Source: Neobacillus cucumis
Lineage (GTDB): Bacteria; Bacillota; Bacilli; Bacillales_B; DSM-18226
Direction: 5' to 3'
Length of the DNA stretch: 64,000 nucleotides
Assembly (NCBI RefSeq): GCF_016107705.1
Contig: NZ_JAEHGC010000004.1
Coordinates: 340,683-404,682, forward strand
Shown: one piece after another, positions 17,330-24,625 of the stretch
How positions within the stretch are numbered: the first letter of the stretch is position 1
Layout of the letters: each line of letters starts with the position of its first letter
Notes under the pieces: model-generated
Seen by the model: only the letters and a program-made list of their open reading frames with translations
What the model was told of the DNA's origin: nothing
The model's database searches: none
Translations under genes and position numbers: made by a program

Positions 17330-17350
17330 TCTATTTATGATACGGTTCCC
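17330..17350 (-). repeat. rlmH 3'-end repeat, copy A (outer attachment-like site)
   Basis: Read on the minus strand this is GGGAACCGTATCATAAATAG, the same as the end of an rlmH gene (codons for GEPYHK and stop) but with no rlmH body before it. It matches the real rlmH end (19423-19442) except for two bases and continues AAATAGAG like it. It contains TATCATAA, the core shared by staphylococcal SCC attachment sites. Confidence 0.65.
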
Positions 17351-17437
17351 CGTAGTATATCTAATTTTTCCTTTGTCTTTCCGACAGGCACTCGAAATCA
17401 TGAATACGACTAAATGCGGGAGATGACAGTAAAATAT

Positions 17438-17461
17438 GCCTAATTGTTCTCACAATTAGGC
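17438..17461 (-). terminator. Stem-loop after the 147-aa gene
   Basis: GCCTAATTGT (17438-17447), loop TCTC, ACAATTAGGC (17452-17461). On the minus strand it is followed by ATATTTTA. It lies 10 nt after the stop of the 147-residue gene. Confidence 0.7.
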
Positions 17462-17471
17462 ACTTACAGTC

Positions 17472-17915
17472 TTAGCGAATAATGTTATCTTGCTTTAATA
17501 ATTTAAGGGCTGTTTGGTTATTGGAGACATTCAGGATGATGGAATTCGCACCACTGTATGCAGCGAACACTACCACGTGATGGAATAAGGAGTGTAAAAT
17601 ACGGCTTAAGATTCCTGGGGCAGGTGTTACAATAATCTGGATGACTTCCTCTTGATGGAATCTTACGCCTGCAGAACGAAGGGCGTCCCGAGCTACCGAG
17701 TTAGCACGGGAACTATTCGAACTGAGAGGACCGACAACCATTCGGACAAAGTTAACGTTACCCATGTCCAACTTATTTATTGTAAAGGCAATGATCGTTA
17801 CTCCTTGAGCTGCGATATCTCTTAAAATCATGTTGAGAGTTTCATCGTTCGCATAAAAAGAAAACTCCTGTCTTAACGTGGCAGTGAAATTAGGTTGGTT
17901 AGTTTTGTTGCTCAT
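17472..17915 (-). CDS. Hypothetical protein, possibly tandem ACT-like fold (147 aa)
   Basis: I start it at ATG 17915 because AAAGGAAG then sits 8 nt upstream; a GTG 9 nt earlier would clash with that site. The protein reads as two similar beta-alpha units: LRQEFSFYANDETLNMILRD with GVTIIAFTINK, and VIQIIVTPAPGILSRILHSL with VVVFAAYSGANSIILNVSNN. This resembles paired ACT/small-ligand modules, a suggestion only. No catalytic motif is seen. It lies between two rlmH-end repeats, in the accessory island, in opposite orientation to the small ORF at 18056. Confidence 0.65.
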   Translation of the reverse strand: MSNKTNQPNFTATLRQEFSFYANDETLNMILRDIAAQGVTIIAFTINKLDMGNVNFVRMVVGPLSSNSSRANSVARDALRSAGVRFHQEEVIQIIVTPAPGILSRILHSLFHHVVVFAAYSGANSIILNVSNNQTALKLLKQDNIIR

Positions 17916-18055
17916 CGATTTCACTTCCTTTCTATCGGACTATAATAGTTTATTCGGTTAATCCTTAAGAGGACAGGTTAATTTGTCCATCATTTAGTAT
18001 TTAATCTAAATATAATTCGTTGGCACAACAAAAAACTACAAAGGAGAACTTAAAA

Positions 18056-18115
18056 ATGAGAAAGGTGAATCGTTTTTTCACCAGACTTAGAGGATTTTTG
18101 GGTCTGGATATTTAA
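18056..18115 (+). CDS. Putative 19-aa cationic amphipathic peptide
   Basis: The frame reads MRKVNRFFTRLRGFLGLDI and is preceded by AAAGGAG at about 9 nt, a textbook ribosome binding site. Arg/Lys and Phe/Leu alternate so that a helix would have one basic and one hydrophobic face. It is shorter than gene finders accept. Nothing adjacent looks like an immunity, modification or export gene. It could be a membrane-active peptide, a leader peptide, or chance. Confidence 0.4.
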   Translation: MRKVNRFFTRLRGFLGLDI

Positions 18116-18142
18116 CAATATTGATTCTAATTTTTTAATAAT

Positions 18143-18214
18143 AAACAGTGCCTTTCACTCCCCCGAATAATGTCAAAAAAATTGACAAAATGTGGGTGGC
18201 GACAGGCACTGTTT
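18143..18214. repeat. 72-bp inverted-repeat element
   Basis: AAACAGTGCCTTTC (18143-18156) and GACAGGCACTGTTT (18201-18214) are 14-bp terminal inverted repeats with one mismatch. Inside lie TCAA/TTGA arms (around 18172-18185) and the segment GACAAAATGTGGGTGG. The inner motif recurs at 443-456. It is non-coding and looks like a small palindromic mobile or RNA-structure repeat. Confidence 0.65.
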
Positions 18215-18257
18215 AACATATGTACAGTCTAATAGAAACAATATTAAATAAACTCAT

Positions 18258-18279
18258 TTACTTATGATACGGTTCACCG
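18258..18279 (-). repeat. rlmH 3'-end repeat, copy B (internal attachment-like site)
   Basis: Read on the minus strand it is GGTGAACCGTATCATAAGTA, again codons for GEPYHK and stop without an rlmH body. It shares the TATCATAA core. Just inside, toward rlmH, ACCGC and GCGGT can pair ahead of a T run (18275-18305), and GGCGGTTTTTT there partly mirrors GGCAGTTTTTA next to the true rlmH end. Confidence 0.65.
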
Positions 18280-18389
18280 CACCTGTTAAACTGGCGGTTT
18301 TTTTACTATTATTCTTTTTCCCGTCAGTTAAATTATTAAACAAAAAGATCCTTTCATCAAAGATTCTATGTGAAAGAGATTTTCCTCCT

Positions 18390-18413
18390 GTTCGTTAGTA
18401 AATAATAACGAAC
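18390..18413. promoter_or_regulatory. Perfect inverted repeat upstream of the DDAH-like gene (operator-like)
   Basis: GTTCGTTA (18390-18397), 8-nt spacer, TAACGAAC (18406-18413), about 50 nt before the start codon. Size and symmetry fit a dimeric repressor site; it could also be a leader hairpin. No regulator gene is adjacent. Confidence 0.4.
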
Positions 18414-18460
18414 GTTGTAGGAAAACCTAGATTAAAAAGAGAATACAGGAGGGCAAAAAA

Positions 18461-19318
18461 ATGACAGAAAGCCCAATAACTAACAACAAGACTTTTTGCA
18501 TGAGTGAATACGATGTATTAAAACGAGTAATCCTTTGTCAGCCTCAATATATGACAATCCGCGAAGTAATTAATGAAACGCAAGAGCATTTTAAAAATGA
18601 AGGAATCCATATTGAGCGTGCGCTCGAACAGCACGGTGAATTTGTCAAAACACTAAAGAAACATGGTATCGAAGTTATTTTATTGCCTTACCATAAAAAA
18701 TATCCTGAACAAGTATTTACTCGGGATATTGGTTTTACACTAGGGCAAACAATCTTTGTTGCCAAGATGGCAACGGATGTTCGTGCAGGGGAGGAAAACG
18801 TATTAAAACAATGGCTGGAGGATGAAGAAATCTCTTATTATAATTTATACGAGGAACGAATTGAAGGTGGAGATGTTGTGATTGATCGAGAAACAATTTA
18901 CGTGGGGCTCAGCAATCGGACGGATCAAAAAGCAGCTGAACATTTACAGAGTCTGTTGACTCAATTCAATGTCATCACCATCCCATTTAAAGATAAATAC
19001 CTACATTTAGATTGTATATTTAATGTCGTATCCCCTGAAGTGGCCCTTATTTACCCAAATGCCTTAACGAAAAAAAACATCGAGTTTTTTGCTTCACGCT
19101 ATGAATTAATTGAAGTTTCGCAAGAAGAACAATTTCAATTGGGCACAAATGTATTAAGTATAGGCAACAAACGGGTATTTAGTCTGCCGGTCAACGGGAA
19201 GGTAAACAAACAGCTTCGTAACCGGGGATTTGAAGTTATTGAGGTGGATATCACAGAAATCATTAAATCTGGCGGTTCCTTCCGTTGTTGCACCCTTCCT
19301 ATTTTACGAGAAACGTAA
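18461..19318 (+). CDS. Dimethylarginine dimethylaminohydrolase-family (YkgA-like) protein
   Basis: A 285-residue member of the amidinotransferase/DDAH superfamily, which hydrolyse guanidino compounds such as methylated arginines through a covalent cysteine intermediate. Conserved points are FTRDIGF (residues 86-92), the EGGDVVID loop, the catalytic histidine in YLHLDCIFN (His182), and the nucleophile at Cys276 or Cys277 in GGSFRCCTLP. The ribosome binding site is CAGGAGGG. It is the only gene between rlmH and repeat copy B, so it looks like island cargo. Exact substrate unknown; arginine-related is likely. Confidence 0.85.
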   Translation: MTESPITNNKTFCMSEYDVLKRVILCQPQYMTIREVINETQEHFKNEGIHIERALEQHGEFVKTLKKHGIEVILLPYHKKYPEQVFTRDIGFTLGQTIFVAKMATDVRAGEENVLKQWLEDEEISYYNLYEERIEGGDVVIDRETIYVGLSNRTDQKAAEHLQSLLTQFNVITIPFKDKYLHLDCIFNVVSPEVALIYPNALTKKNIEFFASRYELIEVSQEEQFQLGTNVLSIGNKRVFSLPVNGKVNKQLRNRGFEVIEVDITEIIKSGGSFRCCTLPILRET

Positions 19319-19337
19319 AATAAAAATATAAAAATGA

Positions 19338-19388
19338 CCATATAAACAACCCCCAAACCCCTAAAGAGCGAGGTTGTTTATATAGTCT
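19338..19388 (+). terminator. Stem-loop after the DDAH-like gene
   Basis: ATATAAACAAC (19340-19350) pairs with GTTGTTTATAT (19373-19383) across a 22-nt loop, with a short TCTTT after. It lies between two convergent genes (DDAH-like and rlmH). Confidence 0.6.
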
Positions 19389-19422
19389 TTAGATACATAA
19401 TTTAGCTATATAAAAACTGCCT

Positions 19423-19902
19423 CTATTTATGGTAAGGTTCCCCTCGATTTATCCGATACGCCCGATAAATCTGCTCCACCAAAATCAACCGCATCAGTTG
19501 ATGGGGGAAAGTCATCTTCGAAAAAGATAACTGTTCATTCGACCTCCGCACTACTTCGTCACTCAACCCTAACGAACCACCAATCACAAAGGCAATTTTA
19601 CTTTTTCCGTATGTAGCTAACTTATCTAATGTATCTGCCAGTTCCTCCGAAGATTGCATTTTTCCGTTAATCGCTAAGGCAATCACATGGGCATCCTGAC
19701 TGATTTTGGCCAAAATCCGTTCGCCTTCTTTTTGTTTGACCTGTAACATTTCTGATTCACTTAATTCCTCCGGTGCCTTTTCATCCGCTACCTCAATCAC
19801 TTCTACCTTTGCATAGGCGGACAATCGCTTTAAATACTCATCAATTCCTTGCCTTAAATATTTCTCTTTTAATTTGCCAACCGTCACAATCGAGATATTC
19901 AC
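19423..19902 (-). CDS. rlmH: 23S rRNA pseudouridine-1915 N3-methyltransferase (RlmH, SPOUT)
   Basis: A 159-residue SPOUT methyltransferase that uses S-adenosylmethionine to methylate pseudouridine 1915 in 23S rRNA. Marks are the start [28 protein letters not shown], the knot motif [31 protein letters not shown] and the invariant end RGEPYHK. Start is GTG at 19902. The last codons are duplicated at 17330-17350 and 18258-18279, so this 3' end appears to be an integration hot spot, as in staphylococci where it is the SCC attachment site. Here its own core is TACCATAA. Confidence 0.93.
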   Translation of the reverse strand: MNISIVTVGKLKEKYLRQGIDEYLKRLSAYAKVEVIEVADEKAPEELSESEMLQVKQKEGERILAKISQDAHVIALAINGKMQSSEELADTLDKLATYGKSKIAFVIGGSLGLSDEVVRRSNEQLSFSKMTFPHQLMRLILVEQIYRAYRINRGEPYHK

Positions 19903-20140
19903 AATTCACAGCCCTTTTCAAATTGATTACAAACAGCTTACAAACAAGATATCCACAGGAGTTATCCACATATACACAATTTTTATCCACATCTTGTATG
20001 GAATCACTTGTTCGCCACTATATATACAGCGCTATTTCGACAATATTCACAGCTTGTTGATAAATTATCCACATCTAGTTTTGTTAATAACGGAAATGTT
20101 TCATGTTCGTTCACAACCGTATCCAATGCAATATCCACAT
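19897..20140. promoter_or_regulatory. DnaA-box cluster upstream of rlmH
   Basis: Three perfect boxes TTATCCACA occur at 19962-19970, 19983-19991 and 20065-20073. One-mismatch forms lie at 19949 (ATATCCACA), near 19897 and 20044 (ATATTCACA) and near 20131 (ATATCCACA). All lie in the 393-nt gap between rlmH and htrC, which holds no gene I can support. Bacillus subtilis has DnaA-box clusters outside oriC that titrate DnaA; I recall one at its rlmH homologue yydA. Confidence 0.75.
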
Positions 20141-20295
20141 GTTCCTCGCAGCAATAAATCATCCTTAACTTCACCCTTCGAAAAATATTTTCTCTTACCT
20201 TATTTTTTACTTTAAATCAATCAGTCATACTGAACCTCATCCATGTTACCATAAAATAAAGCAGGAGGGTGGTCCTTCACCTCCTGCCTTACAAC

Positions 20296-21528
20296 TTACT
20301 GTGTTTTATCACTGATCAGTTTTAACGTTGTTTCGTTTAATTTCCCACCTCGGTAAAACTTTATTTTCATTTGCTCACCAATCTTCTTACTTTGATACAA
20401 ATGTTTCCTTAAGTCTAAGACATCATTTATCTTCTTTCCATCCATTTCTACAATGACATCTAGTTCCTTTAGGCCTGCCTGATCGGCTGGTGAATTCGGT
20501 ACGACCTCACGAAGGGCTACACCATAGTTTACATCCCTCGGCAATTTGAGTGCCTCCTCTTGATAGTAAGCGGGAATTTCAGAAACGGATTTTAAATCGA
20601 CACCCATATATGGCCGTTTTACATTTCCATACTGCTCTAAATCATTGATAATCGGTTTTGCGGAGTTAATTGGAATCGATAAGCCAATTCCTTCAACCGC
20701 CTCTTGAGATATTTTCATCGAATTGATTCCAACCACCTGGCCGGCAATATTGACTAAGGCACCGCCGCTATTACCAGGGTTGATGGCGGCATCTGTTTGT
20801 AAAACCTCTGCTTGCCAATCAATAATCCCATCCTGATTGATATCTACCGGAATTGTCCGTTTTAATCCTGAAACAATTCCCTGTGTCACCGAACCGGAGA
20901 AGGTAGGACCAAGTGGGTTCCCAATCGCAATAACCGGTTCGCCCATTTTTAGTTCATCGGAATTTCCAAATTGGGCAATTTTTTTAACATGGCTGGCGTC
21001 AATTTCAAGAACGGCTAAATCCGTCCAAATATCACTGCCCAGAAGGTCTGCAGGGATTTTTGTCCCGTCGGTTAGACTCACCTCAAGTTTTGTAGCCCCT
21101 TCCACCACGTGGTGGTTCGTGACGATAAAAGCCTTATTTCCAGCTTTTTTATAAATAACACCGGATCCCGTCCCAGCTGCTTCTTCTGACTTTTTCCCGT
21201 TGTCAGACCAAAATTGAGTCGATTGGATATTGGTAATTCCTACAACTGCCGGACCTGCTTGATCAACGGCTTTTGTTGTATTGGTTGTTACATTATAGGA
21301 CACATTTTGCTGTACAAAACCTTGTTGGTTATTCGTGCCTGTTTCGGTTGAAACCTGATTTTTAGGTTGAATATCGTAGGGGAGAACGCCTGAATTTGCT
21401 AAGTTCGGAATAAACATAACTACCAAAACGGCTCCAATAACCGCTCCAACCAAACTGGAGAAGAAAAAGCCACCTCTGCCTCTTTTTTCTCGATAACGTC
21501 CATTTGAATGATCATCATAATAACCCAT
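20296..21528 (-). CDS. htrC: HtrA-type membrane serine protease (HtrC/YyxA)
   Basis: A 410-residue S1C protease anchored by an N-terminal helix (residues 21-42) after a basic cytosolic tail. The catalytic triad is visible: His in VTNHHVVEG, Asp in WTDLAVLEID, Ser in PGNSGGALVN. A single PDZ domain follows (LREVVPNSPADQAGLKELDV). It should degrade misfolded proteins at the outer face of the membrane. It lies downstream of the wal operon, as in Bacillus subtilis, with a 192-nt gap from yycJ. Confidence 0.9.
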   Translation of the reverse strand: MGYYDDHSNGRYREKRGRGGFFFSSLVGAVIGAVLVVMFIPNLANSGVLPYDIQPKNQVSTETGTNNQQGFVQQNVSYNVTTNTTKAVDQAGPAVVGITNIQSTQFWSDNGKKSEEAAGTGSGVIYKKAGNKAFIVTNHHVVEGATKLEVSLTDGTKIPADLLGSDIWTDLAVLEIDASHVKKIAQFGNSDELKMGEPVIAIGNPLGPTFSGSVTQGIVSGLKRTIPVDINQDGIIDWQAEVLQTDAAINPGNSGGALVNIAGQVVGINSMKISQEAVEGIGLSIPINSAKPIINDLEQYGNVKRPYMGVDLKSVSEIPAYYQEEALKLPRDVNYGVALREVVPNSPADQAGLKELDVIVEMDGKKINDVLDLRKHLYQSKKIGEQMKIKFYRGGKLNETTLKLISDKTQ

Positions 21529-21720
21529 TTACCGATTCCCTCTCTTTCGAAAAGCTGCTATCGTTTATTTTGGCTTATATGTACAATTATACTCTTCTAA
21601 ACAGCGATTTATAAAAAAATGCAATTTCTTACAGTATTCTTCCATTATTAGACACATTTTAGACTTCACTTTTACACAAAAAGAGCGAGGATAGCCCCGC
21701 TCTTTTGTAAATCAGCTATT

Positions 21721-22515
21721 CTATACGGCAGTCAAATTAGTAGGAGTTTTTGGGTCAGTATCATAGAGGTCAAACTGCTCTCCAACAATTAAACCGCGGC
21801 TTTGTAATGTTTGCGACACGGACATCCGCGCTAAGTCCTTCATATTATTATCAAGGCTTAAATGGGCAAGATAGACCCTGCGCGTTTTGTCACCAATCAC
21901 TTCGCTCATTGCCACTGCAGCATCTTCATTGGAGACATGGCCGACATCACTTAAAATTCTCCGCTTAATATTCCAAGGATATCTGCCCATCCGCAGCATT
22001 TGCACATCATGGTTCGATTCAAAAATATAAGCATCCGCATTCGTGATTATTCCCTTCATCCGGTCGCTGACATATCCCGTATCCGTAATTAATACAAGCT
22101 TTTGATCGGAATGGTGAAAAACGTAAAACATTGGTTCAGCTGCATCATGTGAAACGCCAAAAGATTCAATTTCAACGGCCCCAAAACTTTTTACCGTTTC
22201 CATGTTAAAAACAAATTTTTGCTCAGTCGGAATCTCTCCTACTAAACCGTCCATTGCCCGCCAGGTTTTTTCATTTGCGTAAACAGGAAGCTTATATTTA
22301 CGTGCAAGCACACCGACACCCTTAATATGGTCACTGTGCTCATGAGTAACAAAAATCCCCGAGAGCTTACTTATGTCCCGGTCAATTTGCCCAAATAGTC
22401 CTTCCATCTGTTTTCCGCTAAACCCGGCATCTACCAAAAAGGAATGTTCATCGGACTCAACATATAGTGCATTCCCCGTACTTCCACTCGCTAATATGCT
22501 ATAACGCAATGACAT
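21721..22515 (-). CDS. walJ: MBL-fold metallohydrolase WalJ (YycJ)
   Basis: A 264-residue metallo-beta-lactamase fold protein with the metal-binding motif [10 protein letters not shown], the earlier [11 protein letters not shown] and the later [10 protein letters not shown] and LAHLSLDNN. It belongs to the conserved wal operon and is separated from yycI by only 6 nt. YycJ proteins are reported to affect DNA repair and cell-wall coordination; they are predicted nucleases with no signal peptide. Confidence 0.9.
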   Translation of the reverse strand: MSLRYSILASGSTGNALYVESDEHSFLVDAGFSGKQMEGLFGQIDRDISKLSGIFVTHEHSDHIKGVGVLARKYKLPVYANEKTWRAMDGLVGEIPTEQKFVFNMETVKSFGAVEIESFGVSHDAAEPMFYVFHHSDQKLVLITDTGYVSDRMKGIITNADAYIFESNHDVQMLRMGRYPWNIKRRILSDVGHVSNEDAAVAMSEVIGDKTRRVYLAHLSLDNNMKDLARMSVSQTLQSRGLIVGEQFDLYDTDPKTPTNLTAV

Positions 22516-22521
22516 TCTATT

Positions 22522-23316
22522 TCACTCCACTACATTTTTTTCGTCGCTGTTAAATTGAATAATCTGTCCTTCAAATGCATTTACAAACAGGCTCTCTTTA
22601 TCATCGACAACAAAACGCCATGTCGGTGCCAGCACTTGAGAGGCTGCAAGCTGTATTAAGGTGGAATATCCCAGTTCAACCTTTGTAATCGTACTCTTTG
22701 GTTTAAGAATCCCTTTTTGATGCAGGGTTTCAATTGCCTTTAAAGGAGGGAGGATTTCCTCTTTAGCCGTAAGTTTTTCAATTCCCTCTAAATAAGTCTG
22801 CTCGTAGGAAACAATTTGATTGTCTTTATTCAAATGAAACGTAATCATACCATTGATATTATGATATAAAGGGTAACTATCATATTGTTGAAAATAGGTA
22901 ATCGTTTTTTGTTTATCATTTTCTTCCCAAAATTGATACTGGTCCCCGTAAAGAACATCGCTTTTTAAAAAAGCAGAAAGATCAGCTGGTTCAAATTTTG
23001 AGCTCAGCTGTAATGGGTTTTCGAGTTTCGCCTGGATCGTTGTCTCATCCTTTAGAACAGCGGCTTCCCCATCTAAACGGTTTAAATCACTCTTCTTGAA
23101 TTTCTTTGGCTTTGCACTGTAATATTGTGCCTTAATGGGTGCTTTCGGTAAATCCCCATATTTAATTTCATCAGCCTTCAGTTTTTCCTCAAAGGATGCT
23201 TCCGTAATTAATTCATATTTGTTCGCATCGCGGATTTTCAAGAATTGAAAGAGCAGATAAACATCCAAAATTAAGAAGGTTATAATAAAAATGGTTTTTA
23301 TTTTACTCCAATCCAT
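22522..23316 (-). CDS. yycI: Two-component system regulatory protein YycI
   Basis: I start at ATG 23316 (MDWSKIKTIFII), which has GGGAGG upstream; a longer frame from 23367 lies within yycH and lacks one. The 264-residue product has one N-terminal membrane helix and an extracellular domain. With YycH it binds the WalK kinase in the membrane and modulates its activity. The start overlaps the yycH stop by 14 nt, indicating coupled translation. Confidence 0.88.
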   Translation of the reverse strand: MDWSKIKTIFIITFLILDVYLLFQFLKIRDANKYELITEASFEEKLKADEIKYGDLPKAPIKAQYYSAKPKKFKKSDLNRLDGEAAVLKDETTIQAKLENPLQLSSKFEPADLSAFLKSDVLYGDQYQFWEENDKQKTITYFQQYDSYPLYHNINGMITFHLNKDNQIVSYEQTYLEGIEKLTAKEEILPPLKAIETLHQKGILKPKSTITKVELGYSTLIQLAASQVLAPTWRFVVDDKESLFVNAFEGQIIQFNSDEKNVVE

Positions 23317-24625
23317 GCTTGAATCCTCCCTGGTCTTCCATCGTGATCTGCACCCAAGTATCATCATACTGATAAAACCAAGCAGGTTCTAAGAGGATTA
23401 TTTTGTTTTCCTTTGAATCCCGCTCCATCCTGTATCCCAGCTCAATCTTCTTCAATAGATCAGGATTGAAATTCTTTCGGTCTTCTAAAAATTTTAATGC
23501 TTCTCGTCCGGAAGGGAGAATCATTTTCTTCGTTTCAGAACGAAGCGGCAAATCTAGGGAAATATTCGGTCTTATATATTTCATAATTTCATTTTTTCCC
23601 CAAACTTCCTTAATTTCTGATGCGCCCTGATCATTATGGACAGGATAACCGTCCATACTGTATAACCGAAAGACGACGGATTGTTCATAATCATCCTTTG
23701 AAACATAACGATAAGGATCCGTCCAGCCGCCATGTTCATTCACAAAATCAATACTCTTTTTTACTAAGTCATAAGAATTGGACGTATATTCGCTATCTAC
23801 TGTCGGATTTACATAAACTAGCATATTGCTGTCATAATAGACGTTCATTTTACTTGAATCATTCGTATATTCTTCACCGTGCGGAAGCATGCTTTTCTGC
23901 ACAAAGCTTGGGTCGCTAAACAATGCCTCTTTGAATTCATTAGAATCTAGAGTGATCGGTAAATAGCGATACTCCATCATTTCCGTTTCACTTTCAGGTA
24001 AAAAAATCGTCCGTTTCGCTGTGGGCTTATAGGCAAAATACCTTGGTAAATTCACTGCCTTTTTATAAAAATCCTTCTGAAATCCCTTCAATAAGGCAGA
24101 TGAAATATGACTGATAAACACCTGTTGATGTTCAGAAGATACAAAGTAAACCGTTCCGAAGTCCTTGCTGGAATTTTCAACATTAATCACAATTCGGTCA
24201 AAGTTAAAGGATGGGATTTTACGCTCTTCAAAATTAAGAACACTCCGGTATAAAGAGATAGGAATCTCACCAGGAAATATAATTTCCGCCTTACCATTTC
24301 CATGAACGAGATTATTTATATTTCCTGCCTTTTCCGTGTAATTTTCAACATTTAAAAAGGTCCACTGACCTAACTGCTTTATGATTTCCTCAAGTTCATC
24401 TGTATTAGAGGTTCCATAATGATGGCCGCCGATATGATATAAAATTTGATCGGGCCTTAGGATTTTTTGAACTTCCTGCTTCTCACTTAACGATACTTCG
24501 GCAACTGTATTAGTGTTTTTCATCGTTTCATAATTGGGCTGATATGTCCACAAATTCCAAGTTAACACGATGCTAATTAAGACCAAAAGCGATAATATTA
24601 CAGACTTTATATTCTCGTATCTCAT
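23303..24625 (-). CDS. yycH: Two-component system activity regulator YycH
   Basis: Start at ATG 24625 forms an ATGA overlap with the walK stop, giving 440 residues. One N-terminal helix (SVILSLLVLISIVLTWNLW) anchors a large extracellular domain, with repeats of structure seen also in YycI. The protein works with YycI to control WalK. Family length in Bacillus is about 450 residues, so it is complete. Confidence 0.88.
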   Translation of the reverse strand: MRYENIKSVILSLLVLISIVLTWNLWTYQPNYETMKNTNTVAEVSLSEKQEVQKILRPDQILYHIGGHHYGTSNTDELEEIIKQLGQWTFLNVENYTEKAGNINNLVHGNGKAEIIFPGEIPISLYRSVLNFEERKIPSFNFDRIVINVENSSKDFGTVYFVSSEHQQVFISHISSALLKGFQKDFYKKAVNLPRYFAYKPTAKRTIFLPESETEMMEYRYLPITLDSNEFKEALFSDPSFVQKSMLPHGEEYTNDSSKMNVYYDSNMLVYVNPTVDSEYTSNSYDLVKKSIDFVNEHGGWTDPYRYVSKDDYEQSVVFRLYSMDGYPVHNDQGASEIKEVWGKNEIMKYIRPNISLDLPLRSETKKMILPSGREALKFLEDRKNFNPDLLKKIELGYRMERDSKENKIILLEPAWFYQYDDTWVQITMEDQGGFKHGLE

